Positions 1-12,096 of a stretch of 64,000 nt of DNA are shown piece after piece. The translations under genes and the position numbers were made by a program. The notes beneath the pieces were generated by a model. That model was not told the origin of the DNA, searched no databases, and saw nothing but the letters and a program-made list of their open reading frames with translations. Within the stretch, counting starts at the first letter, position 1, and the number at the start of each line of letters is the position of its first letter. Origin of the DNA: Agapetus fuscipes (taxonomy: Eukaryota; Arthropoda; Insecta; Trichoptera; Glossosomatidae); NCBI GenBank assembly GCA_951799405.1, contig OX637353.1, positions 2,666,001 through 2,730,000 on the forward strand, given 5' to 3'.

Positions 1-92
1 ATGACCTGAATATTGATGGTCGAAAGTGCTCGAGATATAAAATATTATTGTGAAAATTAAACTACGTTTAAGAAAAGATGATTTTATGTGGA
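1..92 (+). repeat. Penelope-like repeat arm, cut by the window edge
   Basis: This stretch matches the arms at 35849-35929 and, inverted, 58340-58436. Shared words are the block 'gtcgaaagtgctcgag', the block 'gtgaaaattaaactacg' and the run 'tttaagaaaa'. The left part is missing because the window starts inside the repeat. The small hairpin acc...ggt followed by TCGAAAG resembles the end motif of Penelope-like retroelements; that assignment is inference. Confidence 0.6.
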
Positions 93-3060
93 AAATTATA
101 CTGCAACTGTCGTGGATAGGCAGGTATATATCTATAGTTGCATTTATTTAGATAAGTGTGTACGTATATGCCCGTAAACATTTTTCCATATTGCTTTACT
201 CTACGGGAAGCTGTCCTTATAAATAACACTGGCTTGGTCATAAAAATGCGATAATATATCTCGCAAAGTTGGCAGTACTGGTGACTTTTTGTGTTTTTTA
301 TGGTTGTAGTTGAAATATGTCCACACCACTTGATGTAAATGTGGGCAATCCAACAATGTGTTTCTATTTTTGCAATGTTTCAAAAACTATGACGGTTATT
401 TGCATCGATTATATTTTATTTAAATCAATGGTTATTTGGTATGACGTTTACTATTCATATTGGAAAAAAAAATGAGTGACGGTCCCCGATATTTTCTTAT
501 GTCTCGTATTTCGACGTATGACGTTGTTATCTTGTGTCTTTTTTTCATTGTATACCTATTTAGCTCTAAAACACACACGCTTCCATGGAAAAAACTCGTA
601 CTTTTTATGTTGATATGTCAAAAAAGATTAAATTCTACATTCATAATAAAAAATGCCTCGACTTACATAATTTTGTTTTCCAAAAGTAATCTAAGCTTTC
701 TTAGATGACATATGAAGTGGATTAAAGTATTTAAAAAATCTTTAAATATCATATTTACTTCTCCTATACTGGTATTGTTTGGGTAGAGTTTAAATTAACA
801 ACACAACAAATAAATTACAACTGTCGATTTAAAATCAATATAACTGCCCGTCATAGAGTCTCACAAGTTAACAGAGATCTCTTGAAGTGTTGGCAGTGAC
901 TGTAAGAGTGGAGACTGGAGAGTTTCCCCTCAGACCCTCAAGGAGAAAGTTTATAAATTATTATGAAGTCCTCCGCCATCCGCTCTCCTGAAAAGCTAGC
1001 GCCTTCATCTGAGCCCCCTTCAACTCCAAACACGTTTGAAATAAATAAAAAATACGATGTTAGTCACGCACAGTAAATTCATGGATCCTCCACCACCTAA
1101 ATTGAATTTTCCATGCCAACAAGTGATCTGTGTGTCATCTACAGTGAATTATTTTGCTAATAATACTGTTGATGTATACAAGTTGATAAAGAATTGTAAG
1201 TGCAGCGCTTTTCTTTACTGTTAAAAACAGAGGTGATTTATTGTTAGTTACTGGGCCACATTTGACGTTTTTGGTAAGGTAAATGTGTTGATGTGGTTAA
1301 AGACTTACTATATTTTGTTCATATTTTTCATGTATCGTATGTAAAGTGTTGTTGTATGTAAAATGGAATAATAAAACAAATTATGAAAGGTTTGTAGGTT
1401 TTCTTTTTAGATGTTTTGTTAACAAAAAGTGATTTTACAACTATTTTACTAAACCTTCTTCTAAAAAATGTATGGGGATCGAACCAAGTACTTCTGAAGC
1501 AAAAAAAAACTTGCATCGTGCCCAATGGAGCTCTATCGTTTTCTTCAATTTTCTCTTAAATAATGGATTATTTATTTTAAATATCTGTAAACATTGCGAA
1601 GAGCTATAATTGCATAAATACGCACGCAACAAGCCCGCCAAGTGGTCTATTTAAAATTGCTTGAAGCACGGACGAGGAGGTAATTATGCAATCATCGATC
1701 TCACTGACTGACTGGCTGACTCCTTAATTACGGAAAAACCAGCCAATCAAAAAATGGAAAGGAAAAATTTAGCTCGTGAAAATTCCCGTTAAAAGGATTC
1801 AAAAAGTTTGTCGTGCTACTTTGATAAATTATGTTTTGTTGTGTGTTTTTCTTGTTGCTTTATCCACTACTAGAGTATGTACAATATGAAATAACTCATG
1901 GATGAAAACGTCTGGAATTCGATGCTTTATCCTTTACATAGAAATATCTGTTGTTCCCGATAGAAAATATTTTCATTGTCTCAAATAAATTATTTATTTA
2001 AAACTACATAGTACGTGCCCTTATAAAAACTTAAAATTAATTTTGGTCACAACACCTAAATTCGTAATTGCTTTACATATTTTCAATCGCTGAAATGAGT
2101 TTTTGAAATACTTTGTCACCAATACCATGCCTGTTTTATAAAAAAGGTTCATGTAATAAAAGGTGCAAGGTTTATGTTCATTTGCCATTTAGATTCTCAT
2201 ATAAAAGTGCATATTTACTTTATTATTTTGTTTTCTTGTATAATGTAGATAGAGTAAACTTCAAGATAAATATTAAATACATTGTATCTCTGCCACATAA
2301 ATAACTTATACGAGATAAACATTCCTAGAAATTAATTCTCAACAAAATAACAAGTACTTGGTTTGCTGTTTTACAAACTGCAGAGCAAAAAAGAATTGTG
2401 AGACTGCTCCTGATATATTTATTTTTGTGGTTTGCAGAAACAGCAACTACCTACGTTGAAACCTTAATAGGAGTTTAATATGACTCTCACCGGGCGAATG
2501 ACTTCTAGAGTTCTTCTATGGAAAAATTTATAACGAGCATATTTTCAAAAGAAAAACGACAGACTATTGCTCTCAAAATCTTCTAAAGAAACCAAAAAAA
2601 ATATTCAAAGAGAACCTTTTAAAGCTTGAATGAATATTGCTTATTCATATATTTTCTCTGGTGGTCTGCCTCATCAATGAAGACGGTGACCACTAACTGT
2701 TTTGTTTTTTTTTCGGATGGTCCACCACAATAAGTCTGCACTAAACTGTTTTTGCGAAGAGGATTGAGACATGTTTCGTTCCTTCTTACATTTTTATTCT
2801 CAATCATTTTATCGTCAAAATAAAGGTGTTTCACACATCCAGCTGATGATTTTTGTTGCGGATTATTTTTATTATTTCTGGCGAGTAATTTATTTAGACT
2901 CACAGTTATTTTATCAATCTATGCTTCTTTCATTTACCATAAAAGATTCCTCTGAACTTTTTAAAACAAATTTATAATTAGGTATGTATGAGAGTGAACC
3001 TCCGATTTTACTAAAAAATGTCAACAACTAAGGTTTTTGATAATGGACGTACAGGTGTCT
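93..3060. other. AT-rich intergenic sequence, no supported gene
   Basis: Only short chance frames are seen, with none carrying a recognisable domain. The one local oddity is a slightly GC-richer patch at about 880-1195 that ends in a short ATG frame (listed separately). Confidence 0.6.
1081..1195 (+). other. Possible short coding exon with start codon and splice donor (weak)
   Basis: An ATG opens a frame starting MDPPPPKLNFPCQQ and stays open past a good donor-like site, gtaagt, at 1196-1201. Read through the donor, the frame stops at 1222-1224. Composition is more protein-like than in neighbouring chance frames, and the 200 bases upstream are richer in GC than their surroundings, as a 5' UTR might be. 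No domain is recognised and no partner exon was found. It could equally be chance or an old repeat. Confidence 0.15.
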
Positions 3061-3306
3061 AATTTAATCTAAGTTGCAAAGATATGTAGCATGAGGAATT
3101 CACATTACATGCATTCTCACAAATAAACACGTATAAGTTCGCGCTTGCACATGCCGCATGTGAACTCACAACATAAAACCCCAAATCTCAAATAAACATA
3201 CACCATGCAACTCTTGCCGACCTTCCCTGAAACAGGGGTGACATTGGCAAAGTGAATCATTTTCTTCAACATGAGTGGTCAATCGCATACCAACCTATAA
3301 GTTTAA
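3061..3306 (-). repeat. SINE-A copy, near full length
   Basis: On the minus strand it reads from the head (aggttggtatgcgattgacc) through the 'cacccctgtttcaggg' hairpin and the 'tgcggcatgtg' block to the tail 'gcaacttagatt'. It belongs to the A2 subtype, with 'gcggcatgtg' and an (attag)-type tail. The 'acccctgtttcagggaaggtcggcaagagt' block (hairpin ccctg/caggg) is the most conserved part across copies. Confidence 0.85.
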
Positions 3307-5200
3307 GTATACCAACGTTAGATAAACATTGATTCTAAATCAATATTGAGAACAAAAACGTTTCAATAAACCAATATGAAAAGCTCTTCTGTAAAATCTA
3401 ACCAGAGTTATTCAAAGCTAGTCGTAGTCTAAATGGTCTTCTAGTTATCAAAGTTAAGCTCTTGAATGCTTTCATTGAGAGAAAATGAAGATGTGACTTT
3501 AAAGTATAACCAGTTTGCACATCATGCAACCATATATTACCTCTTTCGATAGTAAAATAGCCTTTAATTCAATAACTAATGCTGTAAGAGTTTAGGTAAT
3601 GGCTTACTCTGAATAGCGCTGTTTGTATTTCTAAATGGCTTGAATAATAAAAACTGGGACAAGAAGTGAAATTGAATGCATGCGCGACTTCTCGTTCAAT
3701 ATAGGAACAATCTGAAAATCATATAACAAGTAATGCCTGCTACAGACGCAGACGCCAGACAGTGTTAGTATTTTAAGATGACTGGAAACCAGACAAATGA
3801 CCACAAAAAATATCCCGGTATACGACTGTACTACTTGAATCATGTACTCAGTTAAACAAAATACAATAAATCTATAAAAATATCGTAATTAATATAAGTA
3901 ACTTGTTATTCATGGAAAACAACGTATTATTACAAAAAAATACTTATAAAAGAAAACAAACTTTATTGTAATTTCTTATTGTGTTAAATATATTTAAGTT
4001 TAAAAAAATCTGATCAGAATTAAGTAAAGTGTAATTATTTTGATCGATACTTTTTATTTTCCTTGCAGTTTTTGTGTGGGCATTATTTATGGTTTATGCT
4101 TATAAAGTACCGTTTTCATTTTAAAAATATGATGAATATTATGCTCCTAGTATGGTTGACAGATATGTATGAAGTTGATCACAGCGTGTATGTACTTGAG
4201 TGTAAGTGAAGTATATTGTTTACTATCTTGGTCTGAGCCTTGTGTAAGTATATTAAGATATCATGCATGTATATTTCACTATTTCTCTCCGCATGCAAAG
4301 AGTCTGTATTCTTTAGATGAGGTATATTACCTACACGTTAGTCAACAAAATGAAAATAACAGTAACCTGGAAGAAATTCAGATGCCATTAAAATTAACAT
4401 AAAGGCTTCAAAACAGACTGGTAAGTTTATTATGCATTTGCCTCATTAGTGGAAATTGGCCAGTTGTAGGTTAGTAGTTATATGTAGCTTTGGACTTCAT
4501 ACCAAAGGGTACCTGATTTGGAGCAACAGGAGACTAAAAGAGTTTTTTTAATTGGCAGCTCCGTATCGCAGCTGACTTTCATGTACTTAAGTCTTAAAGG
4601 TCTTAGATTTGAGAAAATTACGTGCATGCCTAATTTTTCACACAAAAAGTTGGACCTTTGGATTAACGAAGTGTCATTTTTTTAAACAAAAAACATAACA
4701 TCTTTAGTTTAGTGTAAAGGTTAAATAATTTTATTTTTATAATCCGTAAAAAACGATTTTATGGACAATGATAAGGTGTTATATTAGGAACGGAGTATCA
4801 GGGAGTTATAAGATTGAAGGAGGTAAGCGTGTCCACCAGTGAAAAATGGTCGTCATGAGACTTCGAGCAGTGAGTTGAATTGTACTCTTAGTATAAAACT
4901 GTACGTCTAAACATAACCATAGCGCTTACCTAAAAATGCATGAAAACTAAAAGAGAGTACCTAGTGAATGCTTTAGCTTCCATACATTTTGGGGATATTC
5001 TATGATTAAGTTTAACCGGTAAGCTTTATACCTCGGCTGCTGTTGTCGTTAAGAAGTCAGTGACGCCTGTAACTTTATACGACCCTGATACAAGTCGATG
5101 ACATTGCGGGGATGAAAAATATCAGTAAAGATGAAAAGTTGGATTACGGCGTACAACCCACGTCAAGAAGGAAAAGATAACAGGGAGTAATCACTGCAGG
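3307..5200. other. AT-rich intergenic sequence, nothing recognised
   Basis: There are chance frames only. No repeat family defined elsewhere in the window was seen here. Confidence 0.55.
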
Positions 5201-5637
5201 TAATTGTTATGTAAATAGTAGATTGGTGCACATAGTAGGTAGTGACAGGTATTATAGTATTATGTCAAAAGTAGATTAATATAGGTGTACACCGTAGGTA
5301 GCAATAATTATAGGCTTAAGACATCTAGAAATTTAATGATCCTTTTGTACTCTTTAAGTTGGTAGAATGTTCGCGAGTTTACTGGCAAAATTAGCTCCTA
5401 AAAAGTTCTGTCACTACAGTATATAAGGAGCAAAATTGAGTGCACTAGGACAGTGAGATAGTTGCCTTTGATTGAAGAGTGTAAGCGATACTGAACTGTG
5501 AAAATAAATTTGAGTTACTAAAAGTGTTAAAAATAAATATAAATTGTAAAAAAATAAATTAGTGCAAATAAAGATCCTGAAAGAAGACCTGTATGTTTTA
5601 ATTTAGAGACTTTCCGAACCTAAAAACATTACATAAT
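5201..5637 (+). mobile_element. Solo LTR of an LTR retrotransposon, with 4-bp target duplication
   Basis: The LTR spans 5205-5633 (429 bp). It begins TGTTATG and ends CATTACA, a near-perfect short inverted terminus, and is flanked by taat at 5201-5204 and 5634-5637. It holds a TATA-like box (5420-5428) and a polyadenylation signal AATAAA (5568-5573), in the order expected of U3-R-U5. A second copy lies inverted at 52286-52696 with clear identity along most of its length. No gag or pol frame follows, so it is a solo LTR. The 4-bp duplication would fit a Gypsy-type element, but the superfamily is inferred. Confidence 0.75.
5420..5428 (+). promoter_or_regulatory. TATA-like box of the solo LTR
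   Basis: TATATAAGG sits mid-LTR and is conserved as 'tatataagg' in the inverted copy near 52470-52480. About 25-35 bp downstream is the likely start of R. A role as the LTR promoter is inferred from position and conservation. Confidence 0.5.
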
Positions 5638-5749
5638 TATTGAATTGAATTTAAAATATCTTTGCCGGTGTGGACTTTAAAAATAAGAAATCATGAAACA
5701 CGTCTGGTAGCTCATGAAAGTAAAGCCCCTACAGCGGTCAACTATAATC

Positions 5750-5966
5750 TAGAATCTAATTGCAAAAATATATATAAGATTAATATTAAATGCATTTCTA
5801 TAAGAAGACACGTGCAAGTTTGCACTTACAAATACTGCATGTGTCCTTACAATTCAAAAACCAAATCTCAAATGAACGTAAGCGCTGCAACTCTTGACGA
5901 CCTTCCCTGAAACAGGGGTGACATTGCATGGGCGGGCAGCCTTGTACCAACCTATAAGACAAGGAA
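5750..5966 (-). repeat. SINE-A copy with an internal deletion
   Basis: The tail side (aatctaattgcaaa) and the head side (gtaccaacctataagacaagga) are both present. The piece between the hairpin and the head is shortened: the usual 'ggcaaagtgaaccatttttacagtatgggtggtcag' is reduced to 'gcatgggcgggcag'. It belongs to the A1 subtype by 'tgcatgtgtccttacaa'. Confidence 0.8.
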
Positions 5967-6780
5967 CAAAAATTTTACAATATTACATTAAAAACAGTAT
6001 AACTTATAAAGTACATTAAATAATTAAATAAATCAATACTTTATTTGTGGCCTACGGCCAGCAAAAAAGTAAAAAACGTTTTTTTATTTTTATTTCTAAT
6101 CTATTTGATTTTTAAAGGTATATGGATCCGATTATATGGAAGAATGAAGTTTCACTTTTCCTGAATTAACAATAATATATACATATGTAAAGCTGAAATT
6201 CAACAATATGATTTATAAAAAAACAATGTGTAAGATTCCGTCACAGCTAAGGATAAGCTTTAAAAGTCAGACCACATTATTTTTGTTTAAGTTCGATGAT
6301 AGCACTAGCATGTAAATATTCTATGCTGCAGTTTGAAAGTATAAAGTACGTTCAAATTTTGAGTAACGCGCTGTCTATATTGTTTTACCTCATTTGCTTG
6401 AAAGCATGAAATCCAATCAAAGGGATATTTTTCGCAATGTACTCAAAGATATTTATATTGAAGCTTTAAAATAATAAGTCAAAGCTCTTTACAGCATTTA
6501 CTTGCACGATAAATTATTTTTACAACCTTGGCTCGTTAAAGTTAATGACAATATTACTTTGATTGATAAAGTCAAAGAAAGTTTGAAAAACTTTATATTT
6601 TTTTAGCAATCTTGAAAAACCAACTTTTTTGTGAAGCGTAATTTGTTTAACTAAAATGTTTTATTCCTGCAATATTGTTGTAATGATACTACTTGTTTTG
6701 TCTTTTTTCAATTTTGACTTTGCTGCAAAGTATCTTTCCATTTTAGAATTTAGATTTAATGTATGCTAACAAGCAGGTGA

Positions 6781-7118
6781 AGTGTGTACAAACAAAATAA
6801 AAACCCAAATCTCAAAAGAACATAAATCTAAAAACCCTTTCATTACTATAACTGTACTGTAAATCCGTCGCCATTCCGCTAGGGGTGGCCAGAGCCTCTA
6901 CAGAGCTGCCTCTACTTCTTCCTATCCTTACATACCTCTTTCAATTCATTCATATCCATCACCTTTTTCATGCATTTTCTTCTTTTACGCTCGCTTTGTA
7001 CATCCCATTCTTTCACAATCTCCTCAATCTGATCACTTCAGTGAAGTGAATATTTTTTACACTATGAGTCATCAGCCTCATACCATTAGGCTAATCCCCA
7101 TATTTAAGTCAAGGAAAT
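6781..7118 (-). repeat. SINE-A copy split by a LINE-R tail insertion
   Basis: The left flank 6781-6835 carries the SINE-A middle ('aaacccaaatctcaaaagaacataa'-like, interrupted), and the right flank 7045-7118 carries its head ('gtcatcagcctcataccat' then 'aagtcaaggaa'). Between them lies a LINE-R 3' end (6864-7041). The SINE is diverged, and part of its middle was lost at the insertion. Confidence 0.55.
6864..7041 (-). mobile_element. LINE-R 3' end fragment (5'-truncated)
   Basis: The minus strand matches the end of the 9653-10425 element: 'ggccacccctag', the acidic-basic segment before it, and the piece corresponding to the DQIxEI...MKRVM region. No intact frame remains. It interrupts an older SINE-A copy. 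Confidence 0.6.
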
Positions 7119-7903
7119 AATGATGATGGATAAATTTTAAAAATATATATTTTTAAATAGAGATAAAAATGCCGGCATCCCATGCACAGGACGTATTTGT
7201 TGCTCTTGTAGGCAAGGGGTCGTGAATCACAAAAACCAAATCCTGTAATTATGTATGTATATGGTCTTATTGAAAACAGAACCCGTGATAACCTGGATAG
7301 ACTTGTGATTACTGAAAACCTGCAAGGCCATACAGTAAGAGGTTTGAGGTTCGAGGGGAACAGATCAGGGGTTGGAATCCTTGCACAAGTACGACAACCA
7401 GTAAAAACTTCAAGGAATTGGTGTGCTGCGAAACATGTTCCCAAAATATCTTTAGAAATCTATTTGAGCAGTTACTGTGTAAATAATGATCTCAGTTATT
7501 TTGCGTAGCGGATAACAATATTGAAATTACGTCTGAAAATAAGCCTACTCCTTCCCTCCTACAGAAAGCTGTTTCATAAAAATGATTGATATTCACCCAT
7601 ATGTATCGCTGCATGAAATATCACTTAAGATAATTCAGTTTGTTTGTAAAGTGGTGTTCATACAATTCAAGTGAAAAAGACAATAGTTCAGTAGAAGTAC
7701 TTACTCGTTGTTACTTCTCTGGCCTATCGTCACATATTGAATATTTTTTTATTTTACTTTTTGAAGCAACTATGCTGTTTTCATAAGTATGAAATGTAAT
7801 TATTGTTTTTAAAATTCGTTTGTTACGCTTTAGTTTAACTATTACAGTACAATTCCACATCATGATCAGTTACAATAGGTGAATTTCTTACTTGTACTTT
7901 TAC
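7119..7903. other. Intergenic sequence, nothing recognised
   Basis: Two overlapping chance frames of 85 and 111 codons on opposite strands fall at 7109-7508. Neither has a recognisable domain. Confidence 0.5.
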
Positions 7904-8035
7904 TTATATCCAGCCACTATTCCACTAGGGGTGGCAAATCCCTCCAAAGATGTGTCTCCATTTCGTTCAGTCCTTGCATATTTCATCTCCTCAACCTTTT
8001 AAATGTTTTCATCCATTCCTCAACCCTGAAGAAAA
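7904..8035 (-). mobile_element. LINE-R 3' end fragment
   Basis: It contains the diagnostic LINE-R end word (on + strand 'ccactaggggtggcaaatcc') followed by a decayed match to the C-terminal coding part. It is severely 5'-truncated and its frame is broken. Confidence 0.5.
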
Positions 8036-8501
8036 TGTAAGTGAATGCATATCCATTCATGTCATTAAAGATATTAGCCTTAATTTTCTTAATTTTAGCC
8101 AAGCTTAATTTTCTTCCTAAAAAATGAACAAAAATATCTGTTAGCTGCAAAAAATTCAGGTGCACATACAAATAAGTAATCTATCCTACCAGCTTACATA
8201 TAAACTGTATGGGAACGAGCCAGAAGGCAAGTTTACACAAATGGTGTAATGTCGGTAGCTTAATTTTAATAGAATATTTCCGACGCTGCATTAATTATAA
8301 GGGATTCCCTCCTTATCCTGTCAGTGATCGCGTTATTTCGGCAACGCGGCCGCCATCTTGCGGTGCGCACTCATTCATCACCCTTTATTACATCAAACAA
8401 TGATATTACTACGCCAACGTAGCGTCTGGGAGAGCCATGGACCATCGGAGCCTGGAAAAGACTATGTTGACGATTTATAGAGCCTAATTCTATAACTTTT
8501 G

Positions 8502-8650
8502 TCACTGCAAGGGCGTTTTCAGCGTTGGCGCAGTGAAGAGGGGGTTCTTCATTATCTTTTCAAAAGATTCAGCACTTTTCATGTCACGCACATCGAGAGG
8601 AAGATTCCAGGCGGACGTTCCTGCTATGGTGAACGCGAAGTCACTACACC
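8502..8650 (-). pseudogene. LINE-L reverse-transcriptase C-terminal tail fragment
   Basis: The minus-strand frame reads FAFTIAGTSAWNLPLDVRD then a K-rich SAESFEKIMKNPLF segment. This is the typical final stretch of CR1/L2-type LINE proteins (F.VAGP..WN.LP..vR...s...F...LKt.LF). Only the last 40-50 residues are recognisable. The upstream part of the same frame (to 8894) does not look like LINE protein and is probably a different sequence joined by truncation. Confidence 0.65.
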
Positions 8651-8894
8651 ATGTTGCCCTTTTTCTTGACGGTGAGGCGACAGGTGCGAGTGCGCCTTCC
8701 AGAGATCGCAGATGGTTGAAGATGATTGAGATGACGGACTTAAAAAGGCCCAGGGCATTGGGAAGACTTAGATTAAGGTGGCTGAAAGGAGTGGTGGCAG
8801 ATTGCCACGCAGCAGGAGTATTGAACTGAAGGAGGAAAATATTGCAAATATAGTGGTGGCCTTGAACCCACCTGGGCTGTGCCATTGATGACAT

Positions 8895-9640
8895 TGATAA
8901 ATGTAACGTTTGTATAGAATATGGGGGCCAGCCTACATGCGTCTGACTTGTGAGTGCCCAAGGAAAGTTGGAGTTTCATCGTCAAGATGCCGAGTGACTA
9001 ATGACTATTTTAAAAACACACTTATTTTGTATCTTGTAAAAGCATCTCTTCTTCATTTTTTTAAATTTATAAATATAAAGTAAATTATGAACACCATTAA
9101 GGGCAATAATAACCAACACCACTAGGGCTGGCAAAGGCAGGCAAATAATGTCTTCAGTATCGAGTGAGATTGACATGAGACAATGCCACTGATTGCAATT
9201 GTTACAATGACAATAACGGGTAAAACAATAAAAATTATGGTAGGTAGGTACTTTTGATTCCAACTTTTCAATGAATATTCTTTAATTAATAAGACGGATC
9301 GCACACAGCTACGAAGAAAATTAATCTTTATTGTTTTACATCCGGAGGAAAGAAGTTATTACTTACACCGTTGATTATTATTTGAAGTTTCAAAGTAATA
9401 TTGAAACAGAGAAGATCAACTGATTAAAGAACGATTGGGATCGTTTTCTATTTTTCTTATTTTTGAAATTGTACATTACTGAAAATGCCATTTTTACAAT
9501 GGTAAATCGTCATATTCATACTCACCCCATACAGACCAGCAGCTGTAAGCCAATTACATAAATTTTCAGCTGAGCATGCGTACATACTGTTTGTTAATCT
9601 CTTTCTCTATTTCATAAAATGCTTAATACACCTTGTCTTG
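8895..9640. other. Intergenic sequence with a LINE-R end scrap
   Basis: Only 'accactagggctggcaaaggc' at about 9118-9139 resembles the LINE-R terminal word. Nothing else is supported. Confidence 0.4.
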
Positions 9641-9652
9641 TCTTGTATCCTG

Positions 9653-10425
9653 CCGCCTTTCCTCTAGGGGTGGCCAGTACCTCCACACAAGTGCCTCCAC
9701 TTGACTCTGTCCTTGCATACTTCTTTCATCTCATCTAATTTCATCACTCTTTTCATGCATGCTCTTCTCTTGTTTCCACTCTGTAGATTCCATTCATTCG
9801 CAATCTCATTTATCTGATCAATCCATTGTTTCCTAGGTCTTCCCCTTCCACGCTTACCTGTTACATTCCCTTTATACACTCTTTTTGTCAGTCGGTCTTC
9901 ATTCATCCTTTCAATATGTCCAAACCATCGCATCACACTTCTTTGAACTTTCACTTTCACGCTTTCTTTTACTCCGCATTCATTTAGAACCCATTCGTTT
10001 CTCACTCTATCTTTCAGTGTTTTTCCTGTCATACTTCTCAGATGGGCCATTTCTACGGTGCATACCTTATTTACTTCTCTTTCATTCAACGTCCATGACT
10101 CGCTTCCATACATCAGGGTCGGCAACAAAATACAATTGTGTACCGCCATTTTCATTTTCTTTGGTATCCTTTTATTCTTCGCTATTCTACCAAACGCTCC
10201 TATCACGCATCTTCCTTTGCTGGCACGCTTCTCTAATTCTTTCGTCATCTTACCATTCGCCTCAAACTTACTTCCTAAATAGTCAAACTCATTCACTACT
10301 TCAACTTTTATTCCATTCAAATTAATTGTAAGTTCCTCACATACTTCATTCCCTGTATAATTTAGTCTATTTAGTATAATTCCCTGTATAACTTCACCGC
10401 CTGTATAATTTAGTTCGTCCCTCTA
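9653..10425 (-). pseudogene. LINE-R: C-terminal part of a non-LTR reverse transcriptase
   Basis: A minus-strand frame stays open from about 10425 to 9664 (at least 218 residues from the first ATG at 10320). In order it shows NEFDYLGSKFEANGK, then KMAVHNCILLPTLMYGSESWTL, MRWFGHIERM and GKRGRGRPRKQWIDQI. These are the thumb and C-terminal landmarks of RT proteins of RTE/Jockey-like LINEs ('YLGS', 'LLYGSETW', 'GHvERM..RL', 'GRPR..W'). The catalytic palm with its YADD box is absent, so this is a 5'-truncated insertion. The last 10-15 residues run into the terminal word ggccacccctag shared by other copies. Upstream of 10320 the frame holds two near-repeats of 'LNYTG(N/G)EV', a local tandem duplication. 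It has no enzyme activity by itself, and the exact clade is uncertain. Confidence 0.8.
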
Positions 10426-11330
10426 ATGCAATAACAGCGAGCCGCATATTTTAAAAGTTTGAAATGCCAGCAGAAATATACGCAGCCCAGTTGATATATA
10501 TTCCTCTGCTCGTACAAATTTCGTTTACTTCTCGTGCATTGTAAGGCGAGGGGAATATGCATTTGGCTTTTAATGCATTTTTTCGTTGGTTTTCGACAGG
10601 AATGCTATACATTACTTTAACAATGTTCTGAATAAATTTAAATTATTGTAAGTATCTACGAGAAAACAAGAATATAAAAGCGCAAGAGAAAGCCAGTTAA
10701 CGTAATGTCAATGAACCAAACACTTGATTAACAGAACAGCGAGTTCTTGTTTGTCCGGCGCGGCTCTCCCCTCTTGTATAAAGACATCTTATAAACTAAG
10801 CAATATAGTATTCATGCACTATTCTTTTTTATTGTAACTTACCTAAATGTACACAGCTTGATTTTCTGAAAAATTGACTTTGTGAACACCTTTGCCTACC
10901 AATTAATTCGAATAATCGACGCTCCAGTGTATGTTCATTAAAGAGCTTCATTTAAATGTTCCGTTGTATTACGGTTGTTGAATTATAAGAATAAATAATG
11001 ATGTAACGAATGATATTTTAAGATATCAACAAATTATTTTATATTAAAATAAGTATGTACGCAGGTACACTGAAATGTTTATACTTTTAATAATTTGTGT
11101 ATAAACACTCCGAATTCTCTTATATTTGAAATTAAAATATCGTTATTAGTCAATTATATACATATATTAAAATATAAATATTTCTTTAAAGAAAATGCGC
11201 ATATTTCGGTGGCTCGTCCTTACATTTTTCTCAGCGTTTGTTTAAAACCTGTACCTAGCACTACCGTGCTCCACTGCCAGTAGTCTTACTGCACCGTATT
11301 GTTTCGTAGCGGGTCACGACTTTTGAACTG
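10426..11330. other. AT-rich intergenic sequence, nothing recognised
   Basis: There is one short GC patch near 10736-10790 ('gtccggcgcggctctcccctc') of unknown nature. No frames or repeats are supported. Confidence 0.5.
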
Positions 11331-11489
11331 TACCTTGACTACAAAATATTGCGCAAGCTCCCCTCGACCGCGTAACTTACAAATATATAAGAAAATCAAA
11401 ACGCCCCCTAGAGATCCTTTTGTACATTCAATACATTTTTCTATTTACACGATCGCGGGGAACGCACGTAATGTTGTATACTCAGGGTA
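11331..11489. mobile_element. MITE-D copy (about 159 bp, inverted-repeat element)
   Basis: The left arm 'tacaaaatattgcgcaagc' and the inverted right arm 'gcacgtaatgttgtatactc' face each other, with inner words ccgcgtaac and tttacacgatcg. The same layout occurs at 22666-22812, 28151-28306 and 33120-33284. A single half-arm lies close by at about 11645-11695. It has no coding capacity, so it is non-autonomous. Confidence 0.6.
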
Positions 11490-11644
11490 CTGGGCGCCAT
11501 AATGTAGAAACTGAAACAAGAAAGAGGCTGGAAGAACTATGAGAAATGCTACAAAAAGTTAAGCCGATACACTTCATACTTTCTAAATAATGTATAGACT
11601 TAAAGTATGGCCCCCGATATTGCATTTCAAGAATTCTACTTTAT

Positions 11645-11695
11645 CTCGAGTATAAAATATTTCGGAAATTCCTCTCGGTCGTGTAAATAGAAAAA
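11645..11695. repeat. Half-arm of MITE-D
   Basis: The words 'gagtataaaatatttcgg' and 'ctcggtcgtgtaaatag' match one MITE-D arm. No opposing arm follows. Confidence 0.4.
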
Positions 11696-12096
11696 CGCAT
11701 GGAAAAAACAACTGCAACCATAGTGAGTGATTAAGTTTTCACAGTTTTTTGTGTATACGTGATTGAAGGGAATTCACGCGTAAGAATAAAAATACGAACA
11801 AAATACAAAAATTGAGTTTGTGATCACAGTAAATTTTGGTTTGTTATCATCATGCAAAAAACTGCAATAGGTACAACCCGTAACCAGAAAATAAAGTCGA
11901 AAAAAAGTCGAGAATAAGCTAATTTAATTTCAAAATTAATTTACTCATCAAGTTCTGGACTAAGGGTCCTACCTCACCGGGATGCCATGGCGACGTCTCC
12001 GGCTACGTAGCCATGGCTACCTCTGGCTACCTACGGTCGCCAAATGGAGTAGCCAGTGGCGACCATCTGTCAGTTCACTTCTCCCTCGTATCGAGA

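Noticed and set aside
7109..7444. 111-codon minus-strand frame
   Set aside because: No recognisable domain and overlapped by an equally open frame on the other strand.
9885..10325. 146-codon plus-strand frame
   Set aside because: It is the antisense of the LINE-R frame and has no domain; serine/leucine/phenylalanine bias is what antisense of a K/R/E-rich protein gives.
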